Of a stretch of 64,000 nucleotides of DNA, positions 9,745 through 19,174 are shown piece after piece. Made by a program: the position numbers and the translations under genes. Position 1 is the stretch's first letter. Each line of letters begins with the position of its first letter. The notes under the pieces were generated by a model. That model was not told the DNA's origin and searched no databases. It saw only the letters and a list, made by a program, of their open reading frames with translations. The stretch is from positions 3,100,001 through 3,164,000 of the forward strand of contig NZ_JAGIOC010000001.1 in assembly GCF_017876515.1 (NCBI RefSeq). The letters are read 5' to 3'. The stretch comes from Brachybacterium fresconis (GTDB lineage: Bacteria; Actinomycetota; Actinomycetes; Actinomycetales; Dermabacteraceae).

Positions 9745-9876
9745 CGATGATCCGTTCTGGACCGTGCGCCGGGTCGCGGCGCGCATGCGGCACGATGGGC
9801 ACGGATCTGCCGGGTGGTCGGCCATCGTCGGCCTGGCCGCCCGGTCCCGTCATCCCTCGAGCACCCAGGAGCGACC

Positions 9877-10161
9877 GTGGCCCTCTTCGCCGTCCAGTAC
9901 ACCTACACCGACGATGCCGACCGGGTCGCCATCTACCGCCCCGAGCACCGCGAGCACCTCAGCGAACTGCACCGCGAGGGCACGCTGCTGCTGTCCGGCC
10001 CGCTCGGCGGCGGCCCGGGCGGCCTGCTGATCGTGACGGCGGATTCCGAGGAGGACGCCCTGGCCAAGCTCGACGGCGACCCCTTCAAGCGCGAGGGCGT
10101 GATCATCGACCGCGTGGCCCGGGAGTGGACCGTCGTGATCGGCGAGGTCCCCGGTGCCTGA
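9877..10161 (+). CDS. YciI-like (YCII domain) protein
   Basis: A 94-residue protein of the YCII ferredoxin-fold family. It begins with VALFAVQYTYTDD, then has RPEHREHLSEL, the conserved GPLGGGPGG segment, and the DPFKREGVI block near the C-terminus, where the family has its D-P-F motif. The family is associated with small-molecule turnover but the substrate is usually unknown. The GTG at 9877 was chosen because CAGGAGCG lies just upstream and the protein begins exactly at the first family strand. It is divergent to the arsR operon and ends in front of a duplicated hairpin block. Confidence 0.82.
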   Translation: MALFAVQYTYTDDADRVAIYRPEHREHLSELHREGTLLLSGPLGGGPGGLLIVTADSEEDALAKLDGDPFKREGVIIDRVAREWTVVIGEVPGA

Positions 10162-10210
10162 GTTCGGTGGCCTGAGCCCGGGGTGAGTTCGGTGGCTGCC
10201 CCCGGTAGCC

Positions 10211-10413
10211 CGGTGCTCGCCTCGCCGGTCGGTCCGCTTCTCCGGCTCGTGTCTCGGCGCCATTGTGCGCTGTGCTTCCGTTCGTGGAAGTGTGGCGCGC
10301 AATGGCGGATGGAGCGGTGCTCGCCTCGCCGGCCGGTCCGCCTCCCCGGCTCGTGTCTCGGCGCCATTGTGCGCTGTGCTTCCGTGCGTGGAAGTGGGGC
10401 GCGCAACGGCGTG
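10211..10413. repeat. Tandem 104-bp duplication, each copy with a strong hairpin
   Basis: Copy 1 (10211-10314) and copy 2 (10315 to about 10413) are nearly identical at a period of 104 bp. Each carries an inverted repeat: 10258-10307 with arms CGCCATTGTGCGC and GCGCGCAATGGCG and an inner CTTCC/GGAAG stem, and 10362-10411 with the same design. Two further direct repeats built on GCGTGCGCGGGGCGGGGT follow (about 10404-10450). The 323-bp stretch 10162-10484 between two converging genes holds nothing else, so the hairpins could act as a bidirectional terminator. Confidence 0.85.
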
Positions 10414-10484
10414 CGCGGGGCGGGGTCAATGGCGTGCGCGGGGCGGGGTGTTCGAGTGCTCTCGCCCTGGGCCATCGGTGCGGG

Positions 10485-10988
10485 TCAGCCGTCGCCGGCG
10501 GCGCGTCGGCGCCCGGCCTCCTGCAGCTCCAGGAGCTGGGCGACGGTCGCCGCGGCCGTCATCTGGTCGCCGACGATCACCAGCGGTGCCGCCGCCGCAC
10601 CGCCGTGCTCGGCGAGCAGCTGCTGGGCCCGCGGATCCTGGTACACGTTCACCCAGACCACGTCGTCGCGCTCGCCGCGGATCGCGGTCTGCAGCCGTGC
10701 GGAGAGCGGATTTCCCGGTGCCCACAGGATGATCACCACGTCATCGGCGCGCCGCGCGAGGGCGGTCTCGAGCGGGGCATGCGGCCCGCTGCGCAGCGGG
10801 CTGGTCCAGTAGGCCATGAACAGCGAGAACACGGCCACGGCGATCGCGGCGATCAGCTGATCGGCCAGCACCAGCAGCACCGTGGCGAGCGCACCGCCGA
10901 GCAGCAGCAGGACCGAGCGCGTCCACGCCCGCAAGGGCGCACCGCCGCGGCGGGGCCCGGGCGATCCGGGGGTGTCAGGGCTGGTCAT
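10485..10988 (-). CDS. Membrane-anchored glutaredoxin-like protein without active-site cysteines
   Basis: A 167-residue protein. Two hydrophobic helices (about residues 24-41 and 45-62) are followed by a thioredoxin-fold domain (about 80-160) resembling mycoredoxin/glutaredoxin: VIILWAPGNPLSARLQ, then VNVYQDPRAQQLLAEHGG and APLVIVGDQ. The family CxxC falls in the APGNPL segment, where no cysteine is present; indeed the whole protein appears to have none. It is therefore unlikely to be a redox enzyme and may be a binding or scaffold relic. The start at 10988 is supported by a -10 box TATCCT ending six bases upstream. It follows the lysR gene by 32 bases on the same strand. Confidence 0.75.
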   Translation of the reverse strand: MTSPDTPGSPGPRRGGAPLRAWTRSVLLLLGGALATVLLVLADQLIAAIAVAVFSLFMAYWTSPLRSGPHAPLETALARRADDVVIILWAPGNPLSARLQTAIRGERDDVVWVNVYQDPRAQQLLAEHGGAAAAPLVIVGDQMTAAATVAQLLELQEAGRRRAAGDG

Positions 10989-10994
10989 GGTGCC

Positions 10995-11000
10995 AGGATA
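10995..11000 (-). promoter_or_regulatory. -10 box TATCCT of the glutaredoxin-like gene
   Basis: TATCCT on the minus strand ends six bases before the ATG at 10988; no Shine-Dalgarno sequence fits between them. It gives the gene its own leaderless promoter within the 32-base space after lysR. Confidence 0.55.
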
Positions 11001-11020
11001 CGAGGGTCGGCTGGGCGTCC

Positions 11021-11935
11021 TCAGATCATCGCGGCGGTGGTGAGGCGGGTGTTCGTCTCGGCCACCAGGGCATCGCGCAGGGCGGCGACCGCCGGGATCG
11101 ACTGCGCGCCGCGCCGGTTGAGCAGCCCGATCATGCGGTTGTCGAGGTCCGGCAGCTCGCGCACCACCACGTCCGCGATGGGGGCGGCCTCGAGCGTGGT
11201 CTCCGGCATCAGGGCGACGCCGCCGCCGTGCAGGATCAGCCGCTGGACGACGATCGAGTCGTCGGTCGAGTGGCGCACCTTCGGCACGAAGCCGGCCCGT
11301 CGGGCGCTGCTGAGCAGGTTCGCCCGGCAGCGTTCGCAGCCCGCGATCCACGACTCCTCCGCGAGATCGCCGAGGGTCAGGGACGGATCGTGGGCCCGCG
11401 GGTGATCGCGCGGCAGCACCGCCATCACCCGGTCCTCCATCAGCGGGGTCCACTCCAGGGTGCCCTCGTCGCCGATGTCGCTGCAGGGGTAGCGGAACAC
11501 CAGGGCGAGATCGAGGTCCCCTTCGCGGACGGCCGGGACCGCGTCCGGCGGCTCGAGCTCGTCGAAGGTGACCTCGAGGTCGGGGGCGGTCTCGGTCAGG
11601 CGCGCGAGCACCGGCGGCAGCAGCACCGCGGCGGCGGAGGGGAACGTCCCGAACTTCACGGTGCCGCGGCGCAGCGCCGTGAGGTCCGCCAGCTCCTCCT
11701 CGGCCGCGTGCATCTGGGCCGCGATCGCCTCGGCGTGCGCGGCGAGGCGGCCGCCGGCCTCGGTGGGGGTGATCCCGGAGGAGGAGCGCAGCAGCAGCTG
11801 GGTGCCGACCTCCTTCTCCAGCGCGGCGAGGTGCTGGGACACCGCGGGCTGGGTCCATCCCAGCTCGCGGGCGCCGGCACCGATCGAGCCGTTGCGCACC
11901 ACGGTGCGGAAGATGAGAAGTCGACGAGGATCCAT
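11021..11935 (-). CDS. LysR-family transcriptional regulator
   Basis: A 304-residue LysR regulator. The N-terminal winged helix runs MDPRRLLIFRTVVRNGSIGAGA with the recognition helix around GWTQPAVSQHLAALE (about residues 28-42), and the inducer-binding domain covers about 90-300. The ligand is unknown. In-frame ATGs exist at 11962 and 11944, but a -10 box TAGAAT (11948-11943) ends seven bases before the ATG at 11935, and family members begin at this point, so 11935 is preferred. The upstream palindrome at 12006-12018 is a possible autoregulatory site. Confidence 0.85.
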   Translation of the reverse strand: MDPRRLLIFRTVVRNGSIGAGARELGWTQPAVSQHLAALEKEVGTQLLLRSSSGITPTEAGGRLAAHAEAIAAQMHAAEEELADLTALRRGTVKFGTFPSAAAVLLPPVLARLTETAPDLEVTFDELEPPDAVPAVREGDLDLALVFRYPCSDIGDEGTLEWTPLMEDRVMAVLPRDHPRAHDPSLTLGDLAEESWIAGCERCRANLLSSARRAGFVPKVRHSTDDSIVVQRLILHGGGVALMPETTLEAAPIADVVVRELPDLDNRMIGLLNRRGAQSIPAVAALRDALVAETNTRLTTAAMI

Positions 11936-11942
11936 GCCGTCC

Positions 11943-11948
11943 ATTCTA
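11943..11948 (-). promoter_or_regulatory. -10 box TAGAAT of the lysR gene
   Basis: TAGAAT on the minus strand ends seven bases before the preferred ATG at 11935 and overlaps the alternative start at 11944, which argues against that alternative. Confidence 0.5.
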
Positions 11949-12005
11949 GACGCCGGTGGCAAGCCCTGCTTATGGGTTGGGACACCCTGCTCAGATCCCC
12001 TGGAC

Positions 12006-12018
12006 CTGGACGGTCCAG
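12006..12018. promoter_or_regulatory. 13-bp perfect palindrome upstream of lysR
   Basis: CTGGACGGTCCAG has perfect six-base arms around one base and lies about 70 bases upstream of the lysR start, the usual distance of LysR activation or autoregulation sites. The role is inferred. Confidence 0.4.
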
Positions 12019-12074
12019 ATCCTCAGGACCCAGGACGGAGCGCGAGGAGCCAGAGGAGCCCGAGGGGTCGGGAA

Positions 12075-12509
12075 TCAGCGCCCTGCCGCGGCCGGCTCGC
12101 CCGGATAGGTGCCGAGGGACCACAGGTTCCCCTCCGGATCAGCGAGGGTGAGCTCCCGCCCGCCGTGGTCCCTGTTCTGCAGCGGCTGGACGATCCGGGC
12201 TCCCGAGCGCTCTGCCTGGGCGCGGGTCAGCAGGGCGTCGAGGCCGGCGTCGTCGAGGACCAGGTAGGCGCCCAGCGTCCCGGGCTCGCGCTGGTACTCC
12301 GCGCCCGGCCGATGGGTCCCGAGCATGACGGCGCCGCCGCCGGGCCAGTCCAGCTGGGCGTGCGCGATCGTGTCGCCCTCCCCGGGGACGACGAGGGTCT
12401 CGACGAAGCCGAGCACGTCGCACAGGAAGCGGATCTCGGCGCGGGCGTCGTGGGCCTGGAAGGCGACGTAGACGCGGGTCGAAGGCGTGGGGCCGGTCGT
12501 GATGTCCAT
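12075..12509 (-). CDS. VOC-family (glyoxalase-like) protein
   Basis: A 144-residue protein with the vicinal-oxygen-chelate fold: VYVAFQAHDARAEIRFLCDVLGF at the start and the closing LADPEGNLWSLGTY strand. The metal ligand positions are only partly recognisable (the terminal Glu of DPEGN is present), so it may be a resistance or binding protein rather than a lyase. The ATG at 12509 follows the stop of the AraC gene by three bases, so the two form an operon and the VOC protein may act on the compound sensed by the regulator; this last point is an inference. Confidence 0.8.
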   Translation of the reverse strand: MDITTGPTPSTRVYVAFQAHDARAEIRFLCDVLGFVETLVVPGEGDTIAHAQLDWPGGGAVMLGTHRPGAEYQREPGTLGAYLVLDDAGLDALLTRAQAERSGARIVQPLQNRDHGGRELTLADPEGNLWSLGTYPGEPAAAGR

Positions 12510-12512
12510 GCC

Positions 12513-13391
12513 TCAATCCTGCGCGGTGCCGTGCCCTCCCGCTTGAAGGTTTCGGCGTTCCTCCCGGATCCACGCGCTGGGGGCTGCTCCCGTGAATCGC
12601 CGGAACTCTCGGGTGAGATGGGCGTGATCGGCATATCCGGCATCGGCGGCGATGCCGGCGAGATCAGGGGTGCGATCCGCGTGGACGGTCCCGGCGATCG
12701 TCGCGAGCGCCGCCTCGAAGCGGGCCAGTCGGGCCGCGCTCTTCACTCCGAGCCCGAACTCCCCGGTGAACTCGGTGCGCAGTTGCCGCGGGGACAGCGC
12801 CACGTGGCCCGCGAGAGCGTCCATTTGGATCCGTCCCTCGCTGGCGAGCACGAGGCGCCACGCCTCGGCCACCTCAGCGCGGACGTGCCCGGCGCCCGAG
12901 GACGGGGCGGCGCACCAGGAGCGGAATGTGCGGGCGATCCGCTCGGCGCGCTCCGGCCACCCGGAGGACTCCCCGACCTGCTCCCACAGGTCACGTCCGG
13001 ATCGACCGAGCACCTCGGTGCCGTCGAATCCGCCGACGAGATCCGCCGCGCGCACCCCGAACAGGGCCCGTGCCGCGAGCGGATCGACCTGCAGCTGGAT
13101 GCCTTCCTGGCGGGTGGGCTGCTCGATGAGGATCGGCGCGGTGTGCATGCCCGCCAGGACCAGGTCGGCGCGGAATCCGGCCGGCGACCCCAGTGCGCCC
13201 TCCTCCCAGGCGCCGAAGACGGGTCCGTCGAGGCTGACGATCATGGTGAGGGTGGTGCTCGGCAGGCCGTGGTGCACGCCCGGTTCCAGGCCTCGGGCAC
13301 GGTAGGCGGATCCGCTGCGGAGACCGGGCATCGCACCGGGCGCCACTCTCGCGAACTCGAGCGTGGCGGGCCGCGCGGCATGATCGCTCAC
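12513..13391 (-). CDS. AraC-family transcriptional regulator
   Basis: A 292-residue regulator with an N-terminal sensor domain of unknown ligand and a C-terminal double helix-turn-helix (about residues 180-280). In this domain DLAGIAADAGYADHAHLTRE and FRRFTGAAPSAW match the AraC signature. The GTG at 13391 (VSDHAARPATLEF) begins where related proteins begin; a TGATCC segment lies seven bases upstream and could be a weak -10 box. It is the first gene of an operon with the VOC protein. The N-terminal part resembles the AraC group that represses or senses small organic effectors, but nothing identifies the effector. Confidence 0.82.
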   Translation of the reverse strand: MSDHAARPATLEFARVAPGAMPGLRSGSAYRARGLEPGVHHGLPSTTLTMIVSLDGPVFGAWEEGALGSPAGFRADLVLAGMHTAPILIEQPTRQEGIQLQVDPLAARALFGVRAADLVGGFDGTEVLGRSGRDLWEQVGESSGWPERAERIARTFRSWCAAPSSGAGHVRAEVAEAWRLVLASEGRIQMDALAGHVALSPRQLRTEFTGEFGLGVKSAARLARFEAALATIAGTVHADRTPDLAGIAADAGYADHAHLTREFRRFTGAAPSAWIREERRNLQAGGHGTAQD

Positions 13392-13471
13392 CGTCCCAGG
13401 ATCACGCCGGTCCCCGTGAACGGCAAGGGGCTGTCGACCCCCGGGCCGCCCGGCGCGCCGGGCCCCCGCCC

Positions 13472-14848
13472 TCAGGCCGGATCCAGCCCCAGGTTCTCCC
13501 GCAGGGTGGAACCCGCGTAGTCGGCGGGATAGGCGCCGCGTTCCTGCAGGCGGGGGACGAGGTGATCGACGATGTCGTCGAGCCCCGAGGGGATCAGCCA
13601 CGGGGTGATGTTCAAGCCGTCGATCGCCCCCAGACGCGCGAACTCCACGAGGCGATCGGCGACCGCGTCGTAGCTGCCGGTGAAGGTGCCCCGGCGCGCC
13701 CCGGCCTTGACCCGGGCGAACTCCAGGATCGACTGCCCCTTCGCGGCGGCCTCCTCCCGCCAGGCGCGGGTGAGCTCCTCGGCCTTCGCGAACTGGAACC
13801 CGGCCCCGCGGGTCACCCCGGATTCGGACACCTCCGGGGCCACGTCCGGCAGCGGCCCGTCGGGGTCGAAGGCGGAGAGGTCCCGGCCCCAGTACTGCTC
13901 GAGCAGGGCGATCGCCTGCTCGGGGCCGACCTGCAGGTCCCGCACCCATCGCACCTTCTCCTCGGCCTCCGCCTCGGTGGGGGCGAGGATGATCTCCGCT
14001 CCGGGCAGGATCTTCACGGCGGCCGGGTCGCGACCTGCGGCGACCACGCGCCCGGTCACGCTGCGGCGGAAATCGACCGCCGCCTCGAGGGTGCCGTGCG
14101 GGGAGAAGACGACGTCGGCCGTGCGGGCGGCGAAGTCCTGCCCTGCGGGGGAGGCCCCGGCCTGGAACAGCACCGGCCGGCCCTGCGCCGAGCGGGGCAG
14201 ATCGCCCTGTGCCCGCACCGAGTAGTGGGCGCCGTCGTGGTCGATCGTCTCTCCGCCCCAGTACTGCTCGGCCACGCGCACGAAGGCCTCGGCGTGGACG
14301 TACCTGTCGGCGTGGTCGAGGTAGCCGCCGCGGCGGAAGTTCTCCCCGGTCCAGGCGTTGTCGGTGGTCACGATGTTCCACCCGGCGCGGCCGGCGGAGA
14401 GCAGGTCGAGGGTCTGCAGGCGGCGGGCGAGATCCACCGGGTCGTTGTAGGTGGTGTTCTGCGTGGCCACCAGCCCGATCTTCTCGGTGACCGCTGCCAG
14501 CGCCGCGAGCAGGGTCTGGGCATCGGGACGTCCGGCCACGTCGAGCTCGAAGGGCACTCCGCGGTGCTCGCGCAGCCGCAGGCCCTCACCCAGGAAGAAG
14601 GCCGCGAACTTCCCGCGCTCGGCGGTGCGGACCAGGGAGTCGAAGGACTCCCAGGCCACCTGGTCGCCGCTGTCCGGCAGGCGCCAGATGGTCGAGGAGT
14701 TCACGCCCTGGAAGAAGGCGCCGAAGGCGAGCTGCCCGGTGGGGGTGTGGTCGGGGTGGATCGGGTGTGCGGCGGGCCCGGTCGCCAGTGCGGCCGCCTC
14801 GGCGGAGAGCGCGGCGTCGGGGAGGGCCGGGGTCGAGGTGGAACTCAT
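13472..14848 (-). CDS. NtaA/SnaA/DmoA-type FMN-dependent monooxygenase
   Basis: A 458-residue luciferase-like flavin monooxygenase of the group that uses reduced FMN from a partner reductase. Typical features are the early FGAFFQGVN segment (about residues 42-50), FDSLVRTAERGKFAAFFLGEG, the NTTYNDPVDLARRLQTLDLLSAGRAGWNIVT block with its flavin-binding residues, and the C-terminal WLIPSGLDDIVDHLVP. Family members cleave C-N or C-S bonds (nitrilotriacetate, sulfonates, dimethyl sulfide, S-substituted cysteines). It is the last gene of a five-gene operon with a polar-amino-acid ABC importer, so an imported amino-acid-like sulfur or nitrogen compound is a reasonable substrate class. Confidence 0.88.
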   Translation of the reverse strand: MSSTSTPALPDAALSAEAAALATGPAAHPIHPDHTPTGQLAFGAFFQGVNSSTIWRLPDSGDQVAWESFDSLVRTAERGKFAAFFLGEGLRLREHRGVPFELDVAGRPDAQTLLAALAAVTEKIGLVATQNTTYNDPVDLARRLQTLDLLSAGRAGWNIVTTDNAWTGENFRRGGYLDHADRYVHAEAFVRVAEQYWGGETIDHDGAHYSVRAQGDLPRSAQGRPVLFQAGASPAGQDFAARTADVVFSPHGTLEAAVDFRRSVTGRVVAAGRDPAAVKILPGAEIILAPTEAEAEEKVRWVRDLQVGPEQAIALLEQYWGRDLSAFDPDGPLPDVAPEVSESGVTRGAGFQFAKAEELTRAWREEAAAKGQSILEFARVKAGARRGTFTGSYDAVADRLVEFARLGAIDGLNITPWLIPSGLDDIVDHLVPRLQERGAYPADYAGSTLRENLGLDPA

Positions 14849-15804
14849 GCGGGCTCCTTGCTGCTCAGGCGCGCGCGATCGGAGCGGCGCGCCGGGTCGA
14901 GGTCGAAGAGGGCGGGTGCGAGGCCGAACCGCTCGCGCAGGCTGGTCCCGGGCTGCGGGGCGGGGGCGATCAGGCCCTGTGTGTGCAGGCCGGCGGCGAG
15001 CTCGGCGACCGTGCCCAGCGGGTCGGTCTCGAGATCCAGTCCCACCAGCCGCACGAGGCGCACGGCCCTGCTCCCGCCGACGACGCCCGCCTCGCTGGTG
15101 GCCTCGCGGATCCGTGCGGCCAGCTGTTCGGGGCGGGCGCCGCCGGAGATGTCGAGGTCCAGGGCACGCCCGTCGGCCAGCTCGGTGGCGGCGCGCTCGC
15201 CGGCCGCTGCCCGGTCGGTGTCGGCCACGAGCACCGGGAGCAGGCCCTGCGGGGAGCGCGGGGTGATCGCGGGCCCGCGCACGGCGAAGGTCTCGCCGGT
15301 GAAGTCGGCGTACTGCAGGCGGGCGGCGTCGACGTACACGCCGTGCTCGACGTCGCGCACCACCGCGTCGGGCGCCCAGGAGTCCCAGAGCAGGCGGGAG
15401 GCCTCGAGCACGTCGGCCGCCTCGCGGGCGGTGGCCTGCAGGCCGAGGGTGGAGCGCCCGACGGCCGCCGGCACGGCGGGGTCGGTCTCGGCCGTCAGCA
15501 GCCAGCCGGCGCGGCCGTGGGAGAGGTGATCGAGGCTCATCAGCTGCGTGGCCAGGTGGAACGGTTCGACGTAGACGGCGTCGGTGCGGGGCAGCAGAGC
15601 GATGTCGTCGGTCACCGGCGCCAGGTGGGAGGCGACGTGGATCGGGTGCAGCCCGCCGTCGCTGAGGGTCAGGGCGCCGATGCCGGCGGCTTCGAGCCCC
15701 TGGGCGAGATCGGCGAGGCCGGCCAGCAGGGCGGGGTCCGTGACCAGGTCGACCGCAAGCACCGGCGGGGTCGACGCGGCGGAGTGGGATGTCGTGGTGC
15801 TCAC
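14845..15804 (-). CDS. LLM-class flavin-dependent oxidoreductase
   Basis: A 319-residue luciferase-like protein. LSDGGLHPIHVASHLAPVTDDIALLPRTD fits the first half of the barrel, HLATQLMSLDHLSHGRAGWLLTAE the conserved flavin-site helix, and RLVRLVGLDLE the late region. It is more divergent and shorter than the downstream NtaA-type gene, whose ATG overlaps its stop by four bases. Operon order is permease, ATPase, binding protein, this gene, NtaA-type gene. Two monooxygenases next to one importer suggest consecutive or alternative steps on the same imported compound. Confidence 0.82.
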   Translation of the reverse strand: MSTTTSHSAASTPPVLAVDLVTDPALLAGLADLAQGLEAAGIGALTLSDGGLHPIHVASHLAPVTDDIALLPRTDAVYVEPFHLATQLMSLDHLSHGRAGWLLTAETDPAVPAAVGRSTLGLQATAREAADVLEASRLLWDSWAPDAVVRDVEHGVYVDAARLQYADFTGETFAVRGPAITPRSPQGLLPVLVADTDRAAAGERAATELADGRALDLDISGGARPEQLAARIREATSEAGVVGGSRAVRLVRLVGLDLETDPLGTVAELAAGLHTQGLIAPAPQPGTSLRERFGLAPALFDLDPARRSDRARLSSKEPA

Positions 15805-16780
15805 GGATTCTCCTGGGTGTGGGCGCGGGATGCGGGGAGGGCTTCCTCGGTCAGGTTCCAGCGCTCGAGGACCTGGCCGTAGACGCCGTTGTCGATCAGG
15901 GCGTTCAGCGCCGCGGCGTAGGGGCCGACGAGGCCGCTGCCGGCGGGGAAGGTGGCGGCGACCAGCGTCTCGTCGGGCCAGCCGGCGTTGATCTTGCCCT
16001 GCACCTCGACGTCGTCTCGGCGTGCGGTGATGAACGACAGCGAGGGGAAGGGGGAGAGGTAGCCGTCCACCCGACCGGCCCCGAGAGCCAGCAGCGTGTC
16101 GGCGTTGGTGGAGTAGTTCTTCAGCTGGGCCGGCTCCTTGCCGGCGGCCTCCAGCTCGGCGTTCCAGTCGATGAGGATCTGTTCCTGATTGGTCGCGTTG
16201 CCGACGGCGATGATCCGGCCGCTGAGCGAGTCGGCGTCCTCCAGGTAGAAGTCGGCGTCCGCCTGCGCCAGGAACGCCATGTACGCGGCGCGATAGGAGG
16301 CGAAGTCGAACTTCTTCAGGCGCTGAGCGTTGATGCCGATATTGGCGTGGACCACGTCGAAGTCCCCGGCTTCGAGCTTCATCGGCCAGTTCTCCCAGGT
16401 GGTCAGCTTGAGCTGGAACTCGAGGCCGAGGGTGTCGGCCACGATCCGGGCGATGTCGATCTCGGAGCCGATGTAGGTCTCGTTGTCGTCCGCCAGGAAC
16501 GACAGCGGCGCTGAACTGGTGCCGTTGATGCCCACCCGCAGCACACCGGACTCGGCGATCTCGGCCGGCAGCAGGGCGGCGACCTCCTCGTTCTTCTCCG
16601 CGCGGATGAGCTCCTGATCGCCGGAGGTGTCCAGGGCGGGACCGTCATCGCCCCCGCCGTCGGAGGCCCCGGATCCGTCTGCGGAGGCCGCGGGGACCGG
16701 GTCGGAGCAGGCGGCGAGCAGGGAGGCGGGCAGCAGCAGGCCGGAGGCCGTCAGGGTGCGGCGAGTGAGCAGGCGTGGGG

Positions 16781-16784
<4 letters not shown>
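15801..16784 (-). CDS. Polar amino acid ABC importer, substrate-binding lipoprotein
   Basis: A 327-residue extracellular solute-binding protein (family 3). The N-terminus has a signal with twin Arg (8-9) and the lipobox LLAAC with Cys26. The mature protein shows SGVLRVGINGTSSAPLSF and SEIDIARIVADTLGLEFQL, the typical first-lobe segments for polar amino acids. The first 40 mature residues are Ala/Ser/Gly/Asp-rich. Its stop overlaps the next gene by four bases on each side (ATPase upstream, LLM downstream). The ligand is probably an amino-acid-like compound; the neighbouring monooxygenases suggest an S- or N-substituted one. Confidence 0.88.
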
Positions 16785-17988
<1,204 letters not shown>

Positions 17989-17992
<4 letters not shown>

Positions 17993-19026
17993 GCGAGGGC
18001 TCCCTTCGGGGTGGGGCGGTGACGGGTCAGGCGGGCGCGCAGGCTCTGCAGCGGCGTCGGCGGCAGATTCCGCACGGCGCCCTTGGCGTAGTGGCGCTCG
18101 ATGTAGTACTGCCCGATCGAGAGCAGCGAGGTGATCACGACGTACCAGAGGGTCGCGACCAGCAGCATCGGCAGCACCTGCTGGGTGCGCCCATAGATCA
18201 GCTGGACGGTGAAGAACAGCTCCGCGTGGGCGAGCACGTACACGATCGAGGTGCCCTTGACCAGGCCGATGATCTCGTTGAACGCGGTGGGCAGGATCGC
18301 CCGCATCGCCTGCGGCATCACGATCCGCAGGGATCGGTCGCGGGCCGGGATGCCCAGGGCGCTGGCGGCCTCCAGCTGCCCCTGGTCCACCGACAGGATC
18401 CCGCCGCGGATCAGCTCCGCCGCGTAGGCCGCCTGGTGCAGTCCCAGGCCCAGGGTCGCCGCCAGCATCGGGGTCATCAGAGTGCTGGTGCGGGCGTCGA
18501 GCAGGGTCACGTCCGTCAGCGGGATGCCGAGCGTGATGCGCTCGTAGAGGTAGCCGAGGTTGTACCACAGCAGCAGCTGCACCAGCAGGGGCGTGGAGCG
18601 GAAGATCCAGGAGAACGTCCAGCTCACCCCCGAGATCAGCCCGGAGGGGGACAGGCGCATCAGGGCGAGGACGAGGCCCAGGGAGAAGCCGAGCACACCG
18701 GAGAGCGCGGTGAGCTTCAGCGTCTCCAGCAGGCCGCGGAGGATCGATTCGGCCAGGAACCACTGGGCCACCACGCCCCACTCCCAGCGCGGGTTGGTCA
18801 CGAAGGAGTAGGCGACCGCGGCGACGACCAGGCCCACGACCACGGCGAGCACTGTACGACCGGGGTGCCGGGCCGGCACCACCCGCAGCCGGGAGAGGTC
18901 CTCCCGCTCGGCGGTCGAGGGCGGGCACGGCATCGCGGCGGCTCCCGTCGCCGAGGCGTGCTCGGGGGCCGGAGCGGCCGGGGGCACGTGGCGTGCGGTC
19001 TCGGTGGAGACGGCGGAGGGGGTCAT
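17989..19026 (-). CDS. Polar amino acid ABC importer, permease
   Basis: A 345-residue HisM/GlnP-type permease. An unusual hydrophilic N-terminal extension of about 60 residues precedes helix 1 (about 63-82). The conserved coupling segment is clear: AAELIRGGILSVDQGQLEAASALGIPARDRSLRIVMPQAMR, matching the EAA loop with its EAASALG core. Only one permease gene is present, so it probably forms a homodimer. It is the first gene of the five-gene operon and follows a well-formed promoter (TTGCAT, 16 bp, TATACC) about 60 bases upstream. Confidence 0.87.
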
Positions 19027-19087
19027 GGGCGATGCCTTCCGTGACAGTGCATGAACGCCGGGGCGGTCCCGGCTTGCACGGCCCGAC

Positions 19088-19115
19088 GGTATAAGCGAAG
19101 CTAATGAAGATGCAA
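19088..19115 (-). promoter_or_regulatory. Promoter of the importer/monooxygenase operon
   Basis: On the minus strand TTGCAT (19115-19110) is separated by 16 bases from TATACC (19093-19088). The region is AT-richer than its surroundings and lies between the two divergent transcription units. About 55 bases of leader remain before the permease ATG. Confidence 0.6.
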
Positions 19116-19174
19116 GGTGGACGCTATGGGCGGTCACAGTGCGACACAGAATCTCGTCAGAAGGGATCCACCGG

